From the NCBI GenBank assembly GCA_026075535.2, contig AP026538.1:15818337-15882336 (forward strand): a DNA stretch of 64,000 nt, read 5' to 3'. The translations under genes and the position numbers were made by a program. Shown piece after piece: positions 19,286 through 30,532 of the stretch; within the stretch, counting starts at the first letter, position 1, and every line of letters starts with the position of its first letter. This DNA comes from Tricholoma matsutake (taxonomy: Eukaryota > Basidiomycota > Agaricomycetes > Agaricales > Tricholomataceae). Under the pieces are notes generated by a model. That model was given only the letters and a program-made list of their open reading frames with translations. It ran no database searches and was not told the DNA's origin.

Positions 19286-21503
19286 TTACAAACTGGTGGT
19301 CCCCAAGGGGGCTTGACCTCTTCCTAAACCCCCAGCAGGGGGTGTCTCTACATCTTGGGGCAGGGGGCCTCCCCCTCCCATGAATCGGGCCACCAGACCT
19401 TCAGGTATGGGGACCTTCGCTCAGGTCGCTCACTTCCCTGGGGGGCAAGTACCTAATGCCTCTGCGGATGGTCTTGTGTGACTCACCAAGGCATTACCAG
19501 AACTCTCTACTGACAAGTTGACGGACATCCAACAACACGTTGGCCCTTCCAAGGCACAAACCCAGCCAACCTCCTTGACCATGTCAGGAGCACACTCAGA
19601 CTGCACCACTCTAAACTGGTGGTGCAGTCTGCTATCAGAAATGGAGATCACTTCTCTGTATCCACCGACGTAGTAGCCTCTGAGGAGGATATACAATGCT
19701 TCAAAGTGTTACAATTTTCCTTGTAACTCATGGAACCCGATGCACCCGACGATCCCCTCCAGACAGGAGGCACCCCTTGATTCATGCCTAGGGCATGTCC
19801 TTGACATCAGACACACACATGATGCATGCCAACTGCATGCATTCAATCCCCTTCCCGTGGAAGGCACCCTTGACGCATGGTGACTCCATGCACCTGAACC
19901 CACTCCCACACATGCTGTGATATGACAGCCCCCTGACATGAGGTCCGTGACATTGGACGCCTCATGCTAGGCATGAGGCTTATCTGTTATTGTTTCCTGA
20001 CATGCTGCGCTGCAGCACTCCATGACATCGGACGCCTCATGCAAGGCATGAGGCCTATTGTTTCTATTATTACTTGATATGCATCTACCTTTCCGATTGG
20101 ATGATAAGGACCTCCCTTCTAGTATAAGTACTGCAACTTGTAGTAGGGATGTCCTTAGTTTAGATCTAGGCAATTAACAGCCTTAACTTGCAACTTGCAA
20201 ACTTACTCGAAACCACTAAGGAAGCCCTGTAGTGCATGAACCTGAATGACTCTACACAGAAGCCCTGCTAGAGTGCACTACCTATCTTCCATTGGACGCT
20301 CCGAGTAAGACTAGTGCCAAATGACTCGTCGAGGAAGCACCTCATCGAACGACATCGACTAGATGAGTGGTTGAGGCTTCACCCTTAACACAAAGAGGCA
20401 GCGCATAAGGTGTTCCCTCTAGCACTGCAGATAGATGCTGCTCTGCCTACTTCCACATCCTACCTTAAAGTGGTAGACGTGCCATACATTGCAAATGCTC
20501 ACCTGATGTCATCATTGCCCACATCACCAAGTCAGGCATCTCTGACCTGGTGATACTACACAACCCCCCATGAGTTGTATGTGATTCAAAGATGTCAGAC
20601 ACATGCACCGTATATTTAAACATTGCTGACTCGATCAGTGGTGTGCATGCCAAGGCACTCATTGGATGTGGCATCCAATTTGGACGGTATGTCGCATACA
20701 TAAGGGTGGCCAGGGCTAACCCTGGCCTCCCCCTATGCCAACGCTGCTGGAAGTGGGGTCATCCCACCCCAGCATGCAGAGCACCGCAGACCAAATGCCC
20801 GATCTGTGCAGGACCTCACCGCAAGGAGCACCATCGTGCCCTCACAGGATGCTGCAAGGGTAGCCCCACAGCTAACACACCAATCCCTGCTACCCCAGAA
20901 GGGGCAGCTTGCCCACACCCGGCTAGGTGTCTAAACTGCAGCAAAAACCACACATCTGATGATTGTCGATGCAATTTCTGGCAACATCACTTTGACCGTG
21001 ACTGGATCAAAGCATGCTATGACGAGGTGAGTGCGAGACGCAGTGCTCACTCCCCTCCTAATTACCTTCCTGCAGGACGCGATGGCCAAAAATGAGAGAG
21101 AGACTTAGATCACTCCCTCATCTATGGGTATCTAGTCAGAATGTAAACAGGAATTATGGTTACATGGACACTCTACTGGCAGATCTTATAGACAATTATG
21201 ATCTACTATTCATCCAAGAGCCACCATGGCAGCTCATAAGACAAGCCCCCTCTGCCCACAACAGGGAAGGGGAATACGTTATTGGCGCACCCATGAGCCC
21301 AAATTGGAGCCTGCTGGTGCACCCATCAGGGGTTGACACCCCCCCATGTGTTGCTGTGTACATTGCAAACAGCATCACAAATCTTAGACCAGGGCTCCGC
21401 CGAGACCTGATCGATCACCGTGACATCCTCCTCTTCTCCCTGGGAATAGGGGATGACATCATGCTTCCAGCAAACGTCTATTCAGACAGCCGACATACAG
21501 CCA
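19286..21503 (+). pseudogene. LINE J: ORF1 and start of endonuclease, plus strand
   Basis: 5'-truncated LINE copy related to LINE K. ORF1 middle part (19286-19706) matches K in reverse and is split by a solo LTR (19707-20390) at QCFK/EAAHKVFPL. It resumes with SYLKVVDVPYIA, then zinc knuckles in an open frame (20592-21095): LCQRCWKWGHPTPACRAPQT, CPICAGPHRKEHH, CLNCSKNHTSDDC. The endonuclease frame (21092-21503) begins MRERLRSLPHLWVSSQNVNR with FIQEPPWQLIR and ends at NVYSDSRH, cut by the palindromic element at 21506. ORF1 and endonuclease overlap by 4 bases (ATGA), which suggests coupled translation in the intact element. Confidence 0.8.
19707..20390. mobile_element. 684-bp solo LTR with CAAAG target duplication
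   Basis: Starts TGTTACAATTTTCC, ends CACCCTTAACA, and is flanked by CAAAG at 19702-19706 and 20391-20395. Removing it and one CAAAG restores the LINE J ORF1 reading (..QCFKEAAHK). It contains two copies of a cggacgcctcatg..caaggcatgagg hairpin-type motif (about 19953-20055) and a TATA-like tagtataagtact near 20120. Solo LTRs form by recombination between the two LTRs of one element (established knowledge). The parent element is not in the window. Confidence 0.85.
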
Positions 21504-21505
21504 CT

Positions 21506-21857
21506 GGGTGCTGGTGTGGTCTGGGTGGGTTGGGAGGGATTGGGTATTTGGCTTGCAGGTTCTTGGTAGTTCTGGAGCTGCAGGGATGGTGAGTGTTTCA
21601 TTCCCACATCAAGGGCAGTATGTACATTATCCATGCTAGAGTCCAATATGGTCTCTTGTTGGGGTTCAGTACCATTGTGGCATTTTCATGGTACTGAACC
21701 CCAACAAGAGACCGTATTGGACTCTAGCATGGATAATGTACATACTGCCCTTGATGTGGGAATGAAACACTCACCATCCCCGCAGCTCCAGAACTACCAA
21801 GAACCCGCAAGCCAAATACCCAATCCCTCCCAACCCACCCAGACCACACCAGCACCC
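21506..21857. repeat. Near-perfect palindrome, 170-bp arms
   Basis: Left arm 21506-21675, 12-base spacer, right arm 21688-21857, with only about three mismatches noted. It joins the cut end of the LINE J endonuclease to a gag-like coding region. The right arm contains the presumed start of that coding region (MDNVHTALDVGMKHS), so the left arm is an inverted copy of its 5' end. Confidence 0.9.
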
Positions 21858-22690
21858 CACCAGCACCCACACCAGACCACCCCATGAAAAACACTGAGCC
21901 CACTAACCTGCACCTCCAAACAAACCAACATGGAGAGGAGCCCACCACTCCTCAGGTCTCAAGCATCCCCTTCACCTCCACGCTTTCTCCCTAAACAGTA
22001 ATCCCCTACCACACCCTTATTGGGAACATCCACAACGAGACTGTCACTGCTATTGAAAATGACCTGAACACCTTCCTCACTATCATCCCCTACGGCGGTG
22101 GAAAGTGCCTCTTGGAGGAGAACCCCACCTTAGGGAAAGACATTGAGTCCTTCATAAGATCCCTTGGATACAACAACTCTGGAAACATCAGAGTCACTGT
22201 GCCTAAGGTCAAGTTACCCCCCACTGACGACTTTGGGAAACCCACACCCTACTCCTCACCTACCCCCCAGAAGAACTCTCATTGTACCTCGTCTACCAAC
22301 AGACCTTCGCTTTCGAAATGAGCAAAGAAGGAGGCCAGAAAAAGATTGCCTTCCATGCCCTCCCCTTCGACAAGACAGCACAGTCCTGGATCATCACAGA
22401 CATCTCTGGTAGCTACATCACTAATAATGACTATGCCTGAATGTCCACACTAGCCACAATCAAGACCACCCTCACCTGCAACAAAGACTTCTGGAACATA
22501 GTTGATCGGTGTTATGCCGAGATCACCAGCCCCCTAGACCTCAATGGCAGGGTCAAAGATACACTACACTCTTTCCATCTAATGACAATGATGCTCCATG
22601 AGCCCAGCAAAGAAGACTGTGAGGTGTGGCAGCTGATGGCATGCCCAATCTCCTCCAACCATAACCACTACAATGAATGGACCCAAGCAT
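21740..22690 (+). pseudogene. Gag-like protein of unknown family, frameshifted
   Basis: Plus-strand pieces: MDNVHTALDVGMKHSPSPQL in the palindrome arm, a Pro-rich linker, then IGNIHNETVTAIENDLNTFL, GGGKCLLEENPTLGKDIESF and KVKLPPTDDFGKPTPY. After a frameshift near 22240: YQQTFAFEMSKEGGQKKIAF, FDKTAQSWIITDISGSYI and, after a stop at 22438, TIKTTLTCNKDFWNIVDRCY, SFHLMTMMLHEPSKEDCEVW. The pattern (I-G-N-I-H-N, later a WQL motif) recalls a repeated Agaricomycete hypothetical family that I believe is retrotransposon-associated. That is from memory and no domain name can be given. Confidence 0.5.
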
Positions 22691-23118
22691 GTAGTCATGT
22701 GACCTACTGTACATGGACCATATTGATGTTATATATCATTCTGACTGGTTTTTCAAGCTGAGCATGAAAATAGCATTCATGTAGTCATGTGACCTACCTT
22801 ATATGGAACATATTGATGTTATATATCATTCTGACATCAATATGGTCCATATACAGTAGGTCACATGACTATGTGAATGCCATTTTCATGCTCAGCTTGA
22901 ACAACTGGTCAGAATGATATATAACATCAATATGTTCCATATAAGGTAGGTCACATGACTACATGAATGCTATTTTCATGCTCAGCTTGAAAAACCAGTC
23001 AGAATGATATATGACATCAATATGGTCCATGTACAGTAGGTCACATGACTACATGAATGTCATTTTCATGCTCAGCTTGAAAAACCAGTTAGAATGATAT
23101 ATAACATCAATATGTTCC
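22687..23118. repeat. 90-bp tandem units arranged as an inverted repeat
   Basis: About 1.7 forward units (22687-22835), then a switch to the opposite strand with three full units starting at 22836, 22926 and 23016 and a partial at 23106: exactly 90 bp each. Units alternate tcaatatggtcc and tcaatatgttcc variants, giving a 180-bp higher order. Rich in catgtgacctac/ggtcacatg. Would fold into a long hairpin. Confidence 0.9.
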
Positions 23119-23199
23119 ATGACATCATTCCAGGAATATGTGCCTATGTGTAAAGAGCTTGAATTTTCCTTAATGATAGGTTTTATCTATGTTATAACG

Positions 23200-24045
23200 A
23201 TGCTGCAGCCTCAAAACCATGACAATGGCCAACACAGCCACCACCCTAGGACCCAGAACCACTGCTGCAAGCAACTGCTCGTGGGGTGGGAATGGGCACC
23301 AGGATGACAGGACAAGATGACTGGAAGACTGGACAATGAGATGATGACTGGACAAGACGACTGGACAATGAGATGACAAGATGACAAGACAGGATGACAA
23401 CAACAAACAAGAAGCAGCAGCAAACAACAAGAAAAGGCCCAAGAGATGTCAATGGACATCTCTTGGGCCACAAGTAAGTTTTTTCTTTCTTTTCTCATTT
23501 CTTTCTTTTTTTACTAACAAAGTTTTTTAGGTACTAATTTAAACTATTGATAACAATGACAACAAGATGGCAGGGGCCAATGAAAACAGATGATGGGGAT
23601 GACAGGAAGGGACAGCAGGAGGAATGAGAAGGACAATGACCAGCACCAGCCACCACCATTGTGAGCCCCTGCTTGCAAGGTGGATCTCTGGTGCTCCATG
23701 ATGAACCAACAACAATGGGAGGGGAGGGACAACAACAATGACAGTGGACAATGATGACAACAGGGGACAGTGATGGCAGCAGGGACAACAACAGGGGATG
23801 ATGACAATGAGGGGGAGGGGGGGAGAATGACCATCCTGTTGTTGTTCCCCTTCCTGTTGTTGTTCCTCTTCCTGTTGTTGTTCTCCTTCCTGTTATTGTT
23901 CCCCCTCCTGTTGTTGTTTCCCCCTTTTTGTCTCCAGGGTGCTATGGTGGGCCTCATCATCATTCCATGGTCCACCCCACAAGCAGTTGCTCATGAGGCT
24001 GGGGGTGGGTGGTGTGTTCCATTGCTTCTTCGCTTTACAGGTATG
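23200..24045 (+). repeat. Second copy (T4) of the 454-1345 module, with internal inversion
   Basis: Shares the hairpin (23436-23469), intron-like cassette (23474-23530) and gatgac-type tract with the first copy. From about 23830 the tract is reversed: gttgttgttcccc here against ggggaacaacaac there, and caagcagttgctcatgagg against its complement. A leading gcaagcaactgctcgtggggtgg motif lies at 23267-23290. Confidence 0.8.
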
Positions 24046-25476
24046 GCATCGTGAGTTGTGTCAACATGTGCCATGTCACCGCCAAGCTGACATCTTGGTG
24101 ATAGTGAGCAGAAGTTACCTCTTATCAGGGCTCATTGTGTTGATCATTGTGGCAGGTTTTAGTAAGATTATTCATGCACAGAAGCTGGGAAACATTGTAA
24201 CCTATTTTCCAGGTTGCACAACTGGTATGTCTTGACTTCTTGCATGACTCTCGTTGGTAAGTGTATGTTGCCACCGAACAGCTTGGATCATTCTTTTGTA
24301 AGTATACCAGCTCCTTATACATGTGCCTCTGACTTGTCTATGACTCTTAGAATGCAAATGGAAACATTCACTGATCCCCGTGCTCTCTTGGTATATAGGT
24401 CATATGTTCATTTGCAACGTTCATTACTGAACCACTGCATTGTGTATAGCTGCTCATAATCATGGTCAATGCCCTATCAGTTGGTGCTGATGTTATAATT
24501 GCTGCCAGTCTCGTTATATTACTCAGTAGGGCTCGCACAGCCTTTAAGCGGTAACATTTTTTGACCTTTCAAGCTAATTATAGTACTCATCCTGGTCAAC
24601 AGGTCCAATATGATAATCAATAAACTTGTCAGCCAGCACCTCCCAATATATAGCTGAGACTGATATGCAATATTGCAGATGTTGTTTGTTATAAATACTG
24701 GGGTGTAAGCACATACATGCTACAGGCCTTGATGGCTGACTGATTTCAAACTCACAGGTTGATGAGGTAACTCTTCATCGCTAGCTAAGTTGGATTGAAC
24801 ACGGGACTTATAATTACTAGCTGTATTGCGATTGCTTGTTAGATTCTTTTCAGTATCAATCTGCCCCTCCGCTCATCACACCTATTCACTAGGTATTAGC
24901 ATGGCCGACCTCGATGATATACGCCTCATTCTATTTCTGTTTAGGCCGCTGTAAGTTTACATGATCTACTTGTTGCTTAAAGTTTGTTAAAAAGGGTTGT
25001 TTGGCCTAGTCTATGTTAACTCATTGCTGGCAATCTCAACGGATGAAAACATATTGCCGAACAGGTCGACAATGTCAGCCACATGCTTGTCTCCATGCCT
25101 CCGTCGGTGACGTCTCCATCCCACTCTTTGGGCAAGGTGCAACCAAATATTTCGATACTGGTCAAAACCAGGCATGAACGGGATGGGTTACAGGATGTGA
25201 GTCACAGTCCAGTTCTCCGCTCCATGATTATCTCATGCAGGCTGGTGGACAGGACCATGGGAAAAACTATGATTTGGAGAGTTAGAAAAATGTCCTGCTG
25301 TAACTGTTTTGTAGACAAGGGTTGAGACATATCATTGGAATTAGGAAGTGAATGCCAATTTATCCTTGATTTATCCTTTGGCTGACTTGCAGGGAACTAA
25401 ATTTCGATGGAGACTGATATTTGTTGAAATGATGGACAGTCCACAGATACTTTTAGTGAGACTAAAATGCATACGG
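24046..25476. other. Region without a recognisable gene
   Basis: Normal-complexity sequence with scattered GTAAGT/TTAG signals and short ORFs (for example plus 25083-25325) but no motif I can name. It is the left flank of the copia complex and may be pre-insertion DNA. The join 25476/47482, once the copia is removed, gives a minus frame ..LLMDIAESVAHKHPDIDIPYAF that reads like protein. Confidence 0.3.
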
Positions 25477-25684
25477 TGTTGAGACTCTAAGGACTTGATT
25501 ATAGTAGGTCAAACTTATTATTGTGTTTATCTACAATGACTATTTATACAAGCATTTGATGCGTTGATTGGTAATCACAATCGGTAATTAGAATGTCCTG
25601 CTATTAATAATCTGTGGTGCATCATTACTACTATATTCGGTGTCGGTGTCGGTGTCGCCTAATGCTACAATCACTTATTCAACA
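25477..25684 (-). repeat. Copia A 3' LTR (208 bp)
   Basis: Minus strand begins TGTTGAATAAGTGATTG and ends GAGTCTCAACA. The second copy is split at 45316-45480 and 47448-47481. Contains a GGTGTC triplication at about 25638-25658. Confidence 0.9.
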
Positions 25685-25694
25685 CTCCCCCTCG
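25685..25694 (-). other. Copia A polypurine tract
   Basis: Minus-strand CGAGGGGGAG abuts the LTR start TGTTG, the expected plus-strand priming site. Confidence 0.85.
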
Positions 25695-25698
25695 ACAC

Positions 25699-28596
25699 CT
25701 ATGCCATACCTATGTGCTTGACAAGGTCCTCGTGTTTTGGTCTTGGCAGCGCCTTGGTGAATATGTCTGCTAGGTTGTCATCTGTTGTGCTGTACTGAAT
25801 GTCAATCTCGTGAGAGATTAGTTTCTCACATATGAAATGATGCTGGATGTCAATATGTTTCATGTGGCTGTGGTTAATGGCATTGTTTGAGTAGTCCATC
25901 GTGCCTTGGTTATCTACATTGAGTTCAGTGGGTCCAGAGTGCAGAACGCAGAGTTCGGAAATGAGCATTCACAGCCATAGAGCCTGGCGTGTTGCTAGGC
26001 TTTCTGCCATGTATTTGACTTCCATTGATGATAACACTACCGTCGGCTGCTTCTTTGATTACCACAAGATTGGGCCACCTGCCATCTGGAAGCAGTATCC
26101 AGAAATGGATCCTCGATCATTGACGTTTGATCCCCAATCGGCATCCAAATAGGCAACTATAGGCAATGGGTTCAACTTCTCCCCTTTTTTGGTAGACAAT
26201 ACCGAGATTGTGAGTGCCATTAAGATATTGAAATATGCATTTGATGGCAGTCCAATGAGTAAGTCCAGGATTACTCATAAATTGGCTGAGTGTCTGTACC
26301 ACAAATGAGATGTTGGGTCATGTGCCAATGGCTGCATACATAAATGATCCGATTGCCCTGTGATATTTGGGGATCTTGTGATGCTCATCATCAGGCATCT
26401 TGATCAGTTTGACATTGGGGTCCAATGGTGTGCTGACAGGGTGTGAGTCTGCCATTCTGAATTTCTCCAGGACCTTCTTGATATACTGATGCTGTATGAT
26501 TTTGAGGGTACCAGCCTCCATATCCCTTTTCAACTCCAATCCCACAATCTGCTTTGCCTCCCCCAGGTCTGTGATTGTGAAGAATTTTCATAGCTCAGCT
26601 TTCATTTCCATGATGGCATCAATGTCTGATCTGAGGATGGTTATGTTGTCAATGTGTACCAAAGTGATGATCAGATTTTGATCGGAATGCCTGATATAGA
26701 CACATTGATCATAGAAGAGCTGCATGAAATTCATCTGCAGGAATGTCTGATTAAGTTTGTCATTACAAGCTTGCCCAGCTTGTTTTAGCCCATAGAGAGG
26801 CCATAATAACTGTAGGACTCATCCTGTGCCATCATCATATTCAGGGGGTTGCATCATGAAAATCACCTCCTCTAAATTCCCATTCAGGTAAGCACCTACC
26901 ACATCAACCACATGAATCACAAGATTCAGTTCAGTTGCAAGTGCCATCAATAGCTGAAAGGTTTCCAGCCACATGACTGGTGTGAATGTTTCTATGAAAT
27001 TTATTCTGGGGATTTGGGAAAACCCCTTCACCATGAGTCTGGCCTTGTGCTTTGTGATTTTTCCAATATGATTGTGTTTGATGCAATAGACCCATTTGCT
27101 TGTGATAGCTTGGTGGTCTCAGGGTAGGTCAACTAATTTGAATGTACCTCTTTTGGTTAATTGTGTCATTTTGGCATCCATAGCTGTCTTCCACTTTGGC
27201 CAATCTGGTTGATCTTTGGCTTCTTTTACCATAAGTGGGTCATCTTCCAGTGTTGTCCCAATCATTGTGTAGTCCACCATTATGTTGCCAGTTTCCTCTA
27301 CTACTGGCACTTGGTGTTGCAATTTCTTTGGCCCATGTGAGTTGGGGTTGTTGAGCATCCTATAATTAATGAGTGGTTGTGCAAGGATGCATGCTGACCT
27401 ATACCGGGGTACTGGAATTCATGATGGTGATGCAAGATTTGATGGTAATTCAGGTGCATGATGTGTTGTTTCCCTTTCTGGGTCTTGCTCACCCAAGTCT
27501 GCTTGTCATTTTCTCCACTCTCCCCCTCAAGCTGCATAGGGTGAGTTACCTCCACTTCATCATATTTCTCCTCCACCACTGAAAATACCACATTTTGAGA
27601 GGTGAGGGTTTGATGGGTTCAGGAATTATAGTACCTGTATCCTTTTGTACCATCAGCTATTCCCACAAAAATAAACTGGTGCAATTTTGGATCCAGTTTG
27701 GATCTTTTGCCATCCTGCTGCAGAACCCAGCATGTTCTGCCAAATTCCTCCAGGTGCAATATGTCCAGTTTCTTTCCCCAGAAGACTTTGTCAGGTACCT
27801 TATGATCCTTGATCAATTGTGTGGGAGATCTATTTTTGAGATGGGTTGCATAAGCAATTGCTTCTTTTGAAAGAGAGTGTGGGAACACGTGCTGATGCAG
27901 TATTGCACATGCATGTTCTACCAGCATTTGGTTTAATCATTTGCCAGTTCCATTCTGGGAAGGTGAGTGAGGGGTGGTGACATCCAATTGTATTCCATTG
28001 TTTAGTAGAAATTTCTTGAACTCCTTGCCAAGAAGTTCCCCTGCTCCATTGATGCAAAGTTTCTTGAGTTTGTGCCCAGTTTGAGTCTTGACAAAACTCT
28101 TGTGCTGTTTGAACTTCATTAGCACTTCAGATTTCTGTTTCAAGAAATAGGTCATTGTGCATCATGCCTTGCCATCAGTGAACATTATGAAATACTGGTC
28201 TCCCCCTGGAGCCTGAGTGCATGCTGGTCCCCACAGATCACTAACTGTCAGATCTCCGATATCTTTGATCTCTGATTTGCTTTCTTTGGGAAATGGCCAG
28301 ACTTGTTGCCTTGCAGTGATGCACACCTGGCATTGTGAAGCTGGTTCCACCATCCTATCCACCTCCATCCCCAAAACCATTTCCTTTTCTTTGAACATTT
28401 TTACTGAACCCATGTTCAGATGCCCAAAAGTTCTGTGCCATTTGTCCCATCTTCTCCCATGTTTGGTGGCATATGCTTGGTCATGTTTGGCAATACCTTT
28501 GATGTTCATATCAAATAATCAGATCATGACCCAAGCTTCCATGACAATTGATCTGTTGGGTGATCAGAATCTGACTCCTGGCACCATGAATAAAAC
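25699..28596 (-). pseudogene. Copia A pol: gag-pre-integrase, integrase, RT, RNase H
   Basis: Minus fragments in order. GAG-pre-integrase (28509-28162) has HRTFGHLNMGSVKMF and C-x2-C with the DLWGP motif. The integrase core is at 28155-27619, with KKLCINGAGELLGKEFKKFL, PHSPSQNGTGK and HLEEFGRTCWV. RT runs from about 27360 to 26390: DQPDWPKWKTAMDAKMTQL, VIHVVDVVGAYLNGNLEEVI, then LELKRDMEAGTLKIIQHQYI and VSTPLDPNVKLIK. RNase H (25968-25699) has HSHMKHIDIQHHFICEKLIS and LADIFTKALPRPKHEDLVKH. Stops and frameshifts break it repeatedly, so it is inactive. Confidence 0.9.
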
Positions 28597-28601
28597 AGCT
28601 G

Positions 28602-29327
28602 TGTTAAGAACTGATCCTGAAGTGCACATCAGAATCTGGTCGGGCCCAGCAGGTGTCGATAACCAAAGGTTGTCAGGTCATAGTGGATTCTGCAGAGGGG
28701 AAATGGAAAGGAGTTGGCTTCAGCTTATAAGAAGCTGTGCCCTTCACCTCATCTGGTGTCCTAATTTCAAGATGGAAGTTTGGAGGTAGGAGTGGGAAGG
28801 TGCAGGTAGTGTGGGAAAGGAGTATGGAGGAACTTGGGTTAAGTTCGGATGAGACAAGAACTTTGGAGGGAGAACTAGAGGTTGAGTCAAATGAAGTTCA
28901 GACTCTTAGATGACAGAGGTAGGAGTAGATAGAATGAGATTGGATTGGTCAGTTTAAGTCAAGGCTATGTCAATATATGAACTGAGGAATACAAGTCAAA
29001 ACTAACTAGGCTTAAATATGAAAGTACAGAATAAGAGGGAACATCTCAGGAACTGCAGCAGTGTCTGGACTGCATAGATAAATTACTTGGTGGGAGCTGC
29101 ACAGGAGTCCATAGTCAAATTTTCAAAAGAGACAGTGGCCTTGGGAAGGCAGCCATGGGTGCTGTACAAGGCGGCCTGGTGCACAGCAGTGTGGGCAGTG
29201 CAAGGCAGCCAGAAACAAAGGTGGAAAGGAGTTGGTGAATGTCAGGCTTCCTGGTGAGGGAGGAATGAAGTGTGGCAAAGGGTTGGAAGAGTGTGGGTTC
29301 TGATCGGTCAAGGAACAGTTCTTGACA
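28602..29327 (-). repeat. Gypsy C left (3') LTR, 726 bp
   Basis: Plus orientation TGTTAAGAACTGATCC...GGAACAGTTCTTGACA. Its ends form an imperfect 16-bp inverted repeat. Contains a TATA-like cagcttataagaagctg near 28720. Confidence 0.9.
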
Positions 29328-29337
29328 GTATTTCCCC

Positions 29338-30498
29338 CTTAGTGCCGAGCCTACAAGGCACATGTGTGTGTGAGTGAATAAGGAAGTTGGTTGATTTTCT
29401 GAATGCGGAATTGGTTGAAAAGCCAAAAGTGGAAGTTGGTTGAGAAATTCTAACTTGCTTCCAAACCCCCACTATGTTGCTTCCAGCCCTCTCAGTAACT
29501 GAAAAGCTGGCCACTATGAAGGCCGAGCAGGATTGAATGGAGTGGGAGGTGAGAGCCTTGGATGAGGAGGTGAAAAGACAGGAGGAGGAGGAGCAGAAGG
29601 TGGCAGAGGAGAGGAGGGCAGCTGAGGAGGCAGCATGCAAGGAGGCAGAGGTGTGGAAGAAGGAGGCAGCTGCCATGCAAAAGGCAGAAAAGAAGCAGGC
29701 AGCTGCAGCTGCAGGGCTGGTGGATGAGGCAGAGGGGAGCAAGTCTCCCAAGCAAAAGAAAGTGAGGTCAAAGGCATGGGTGGAGTTGGAGGAGCACTAG
29801 GGGCAGGTGTGGGTTCAAGCCACCCTGCCTTGTAAAAGGTGAGTATTGTTTTACCCTACCCACTTTCCTTTACTGATGAGTTGCATAGGTGCAAAAATCA
29901 AAAAATTTCCTGTTTCAAGATGGGGGCATGGGGGTGCATGTGTGACCACTGCACATGCATCAAACATAAATGTGAAGAAGTGGTGTGGGAGGGACAGGAG
30001 GTCCCTGTAGGAAAAGTGGTGGAAGGGGCAGGTCCAGGGGCAGCAGGAACTGCTATGGGAGTGGTGGGCAGGGGAAAGCAGGGAGGTTGCAGAGCTGCTG
30101 AGGCAGCTGGTGAAGGTGGTGAGGAGGGGTGGGAGATCATGAATAGTGTGGTGGAGGTGAGGGAGACAGTGGAGGAGATGAGGGACACAATGGACCCAGA
30201 GTGGGAGGAGGTAGAGAGTGATGGGGAGGAGAGCAACAAAGATGAAGACAAAGATGAGCAGGCAGTGAGGGAGTCCAGGTGGGAAAGATGCAGAATCTGC
30301 CAGTCTGGAGATGACTGGTGGCATTCCAGAAATACCTGGAGAAGAGGCAGGTGGATGATGAGGAGGAGGGTGAGGGTGAGGAAGAGGGTGAGGGTGGTGA
30401 AGAGGGTGATGGGGAAGTGGAGGTGGAAGTGTAGGGATTGGATTGGATCCAAAAACACTTTTTATTTTGTTTTTGTTTGTAATAAGATTTGTTTCTGA
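29338..30498 (+). pseudogene. Antisense spliced gene in gypsy C: coiled coil plus cysteine cluster
   Basis: Lies on the plus strand, opposite to gag-integrase, starting 10 bp inside the left LTR. Exon 1 (open part 29537-29797) is a coiled coil (RQEEEEQKVAEERRAAEEAA, EVWKKEAAAMQKAEKKQAAA) with a basic end. One in-frame TAG at 29798 looks like a decayed CAG. A 50-nt intron (29839-29888: GTGAGT, CTGATG, CATAG) separates the exons. Splicing joins TGT-AAA-AG to G-TGC and creates CKRCKNQKISC, followed by CMCDHCTCIKHKC. That is a C-x2-C-x6-C...C-x2-C-x5-C zinc-cluster-like domain split by the intron. An acidic tail follows. The intron and the split motif argue for a real gene on this strand. Relative: 18501-18971. 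Likely DNA- or RNA-binding; role unknown. Confidence 0.7.
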
Positions 30499-30532
30499 GT
30501 CCTGACTGAGTCAATGAGTAAGGTGAATAGAT

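Noticed and set aside
29308..30514. Minus-strand Ser/Pro/Leu-rich ORFs opposite the antisense gene
   Set aside because: They are shadows of the coiled-coil and acidic coding on the plus strand. The splice-created cysteine motif identifies the real strand.
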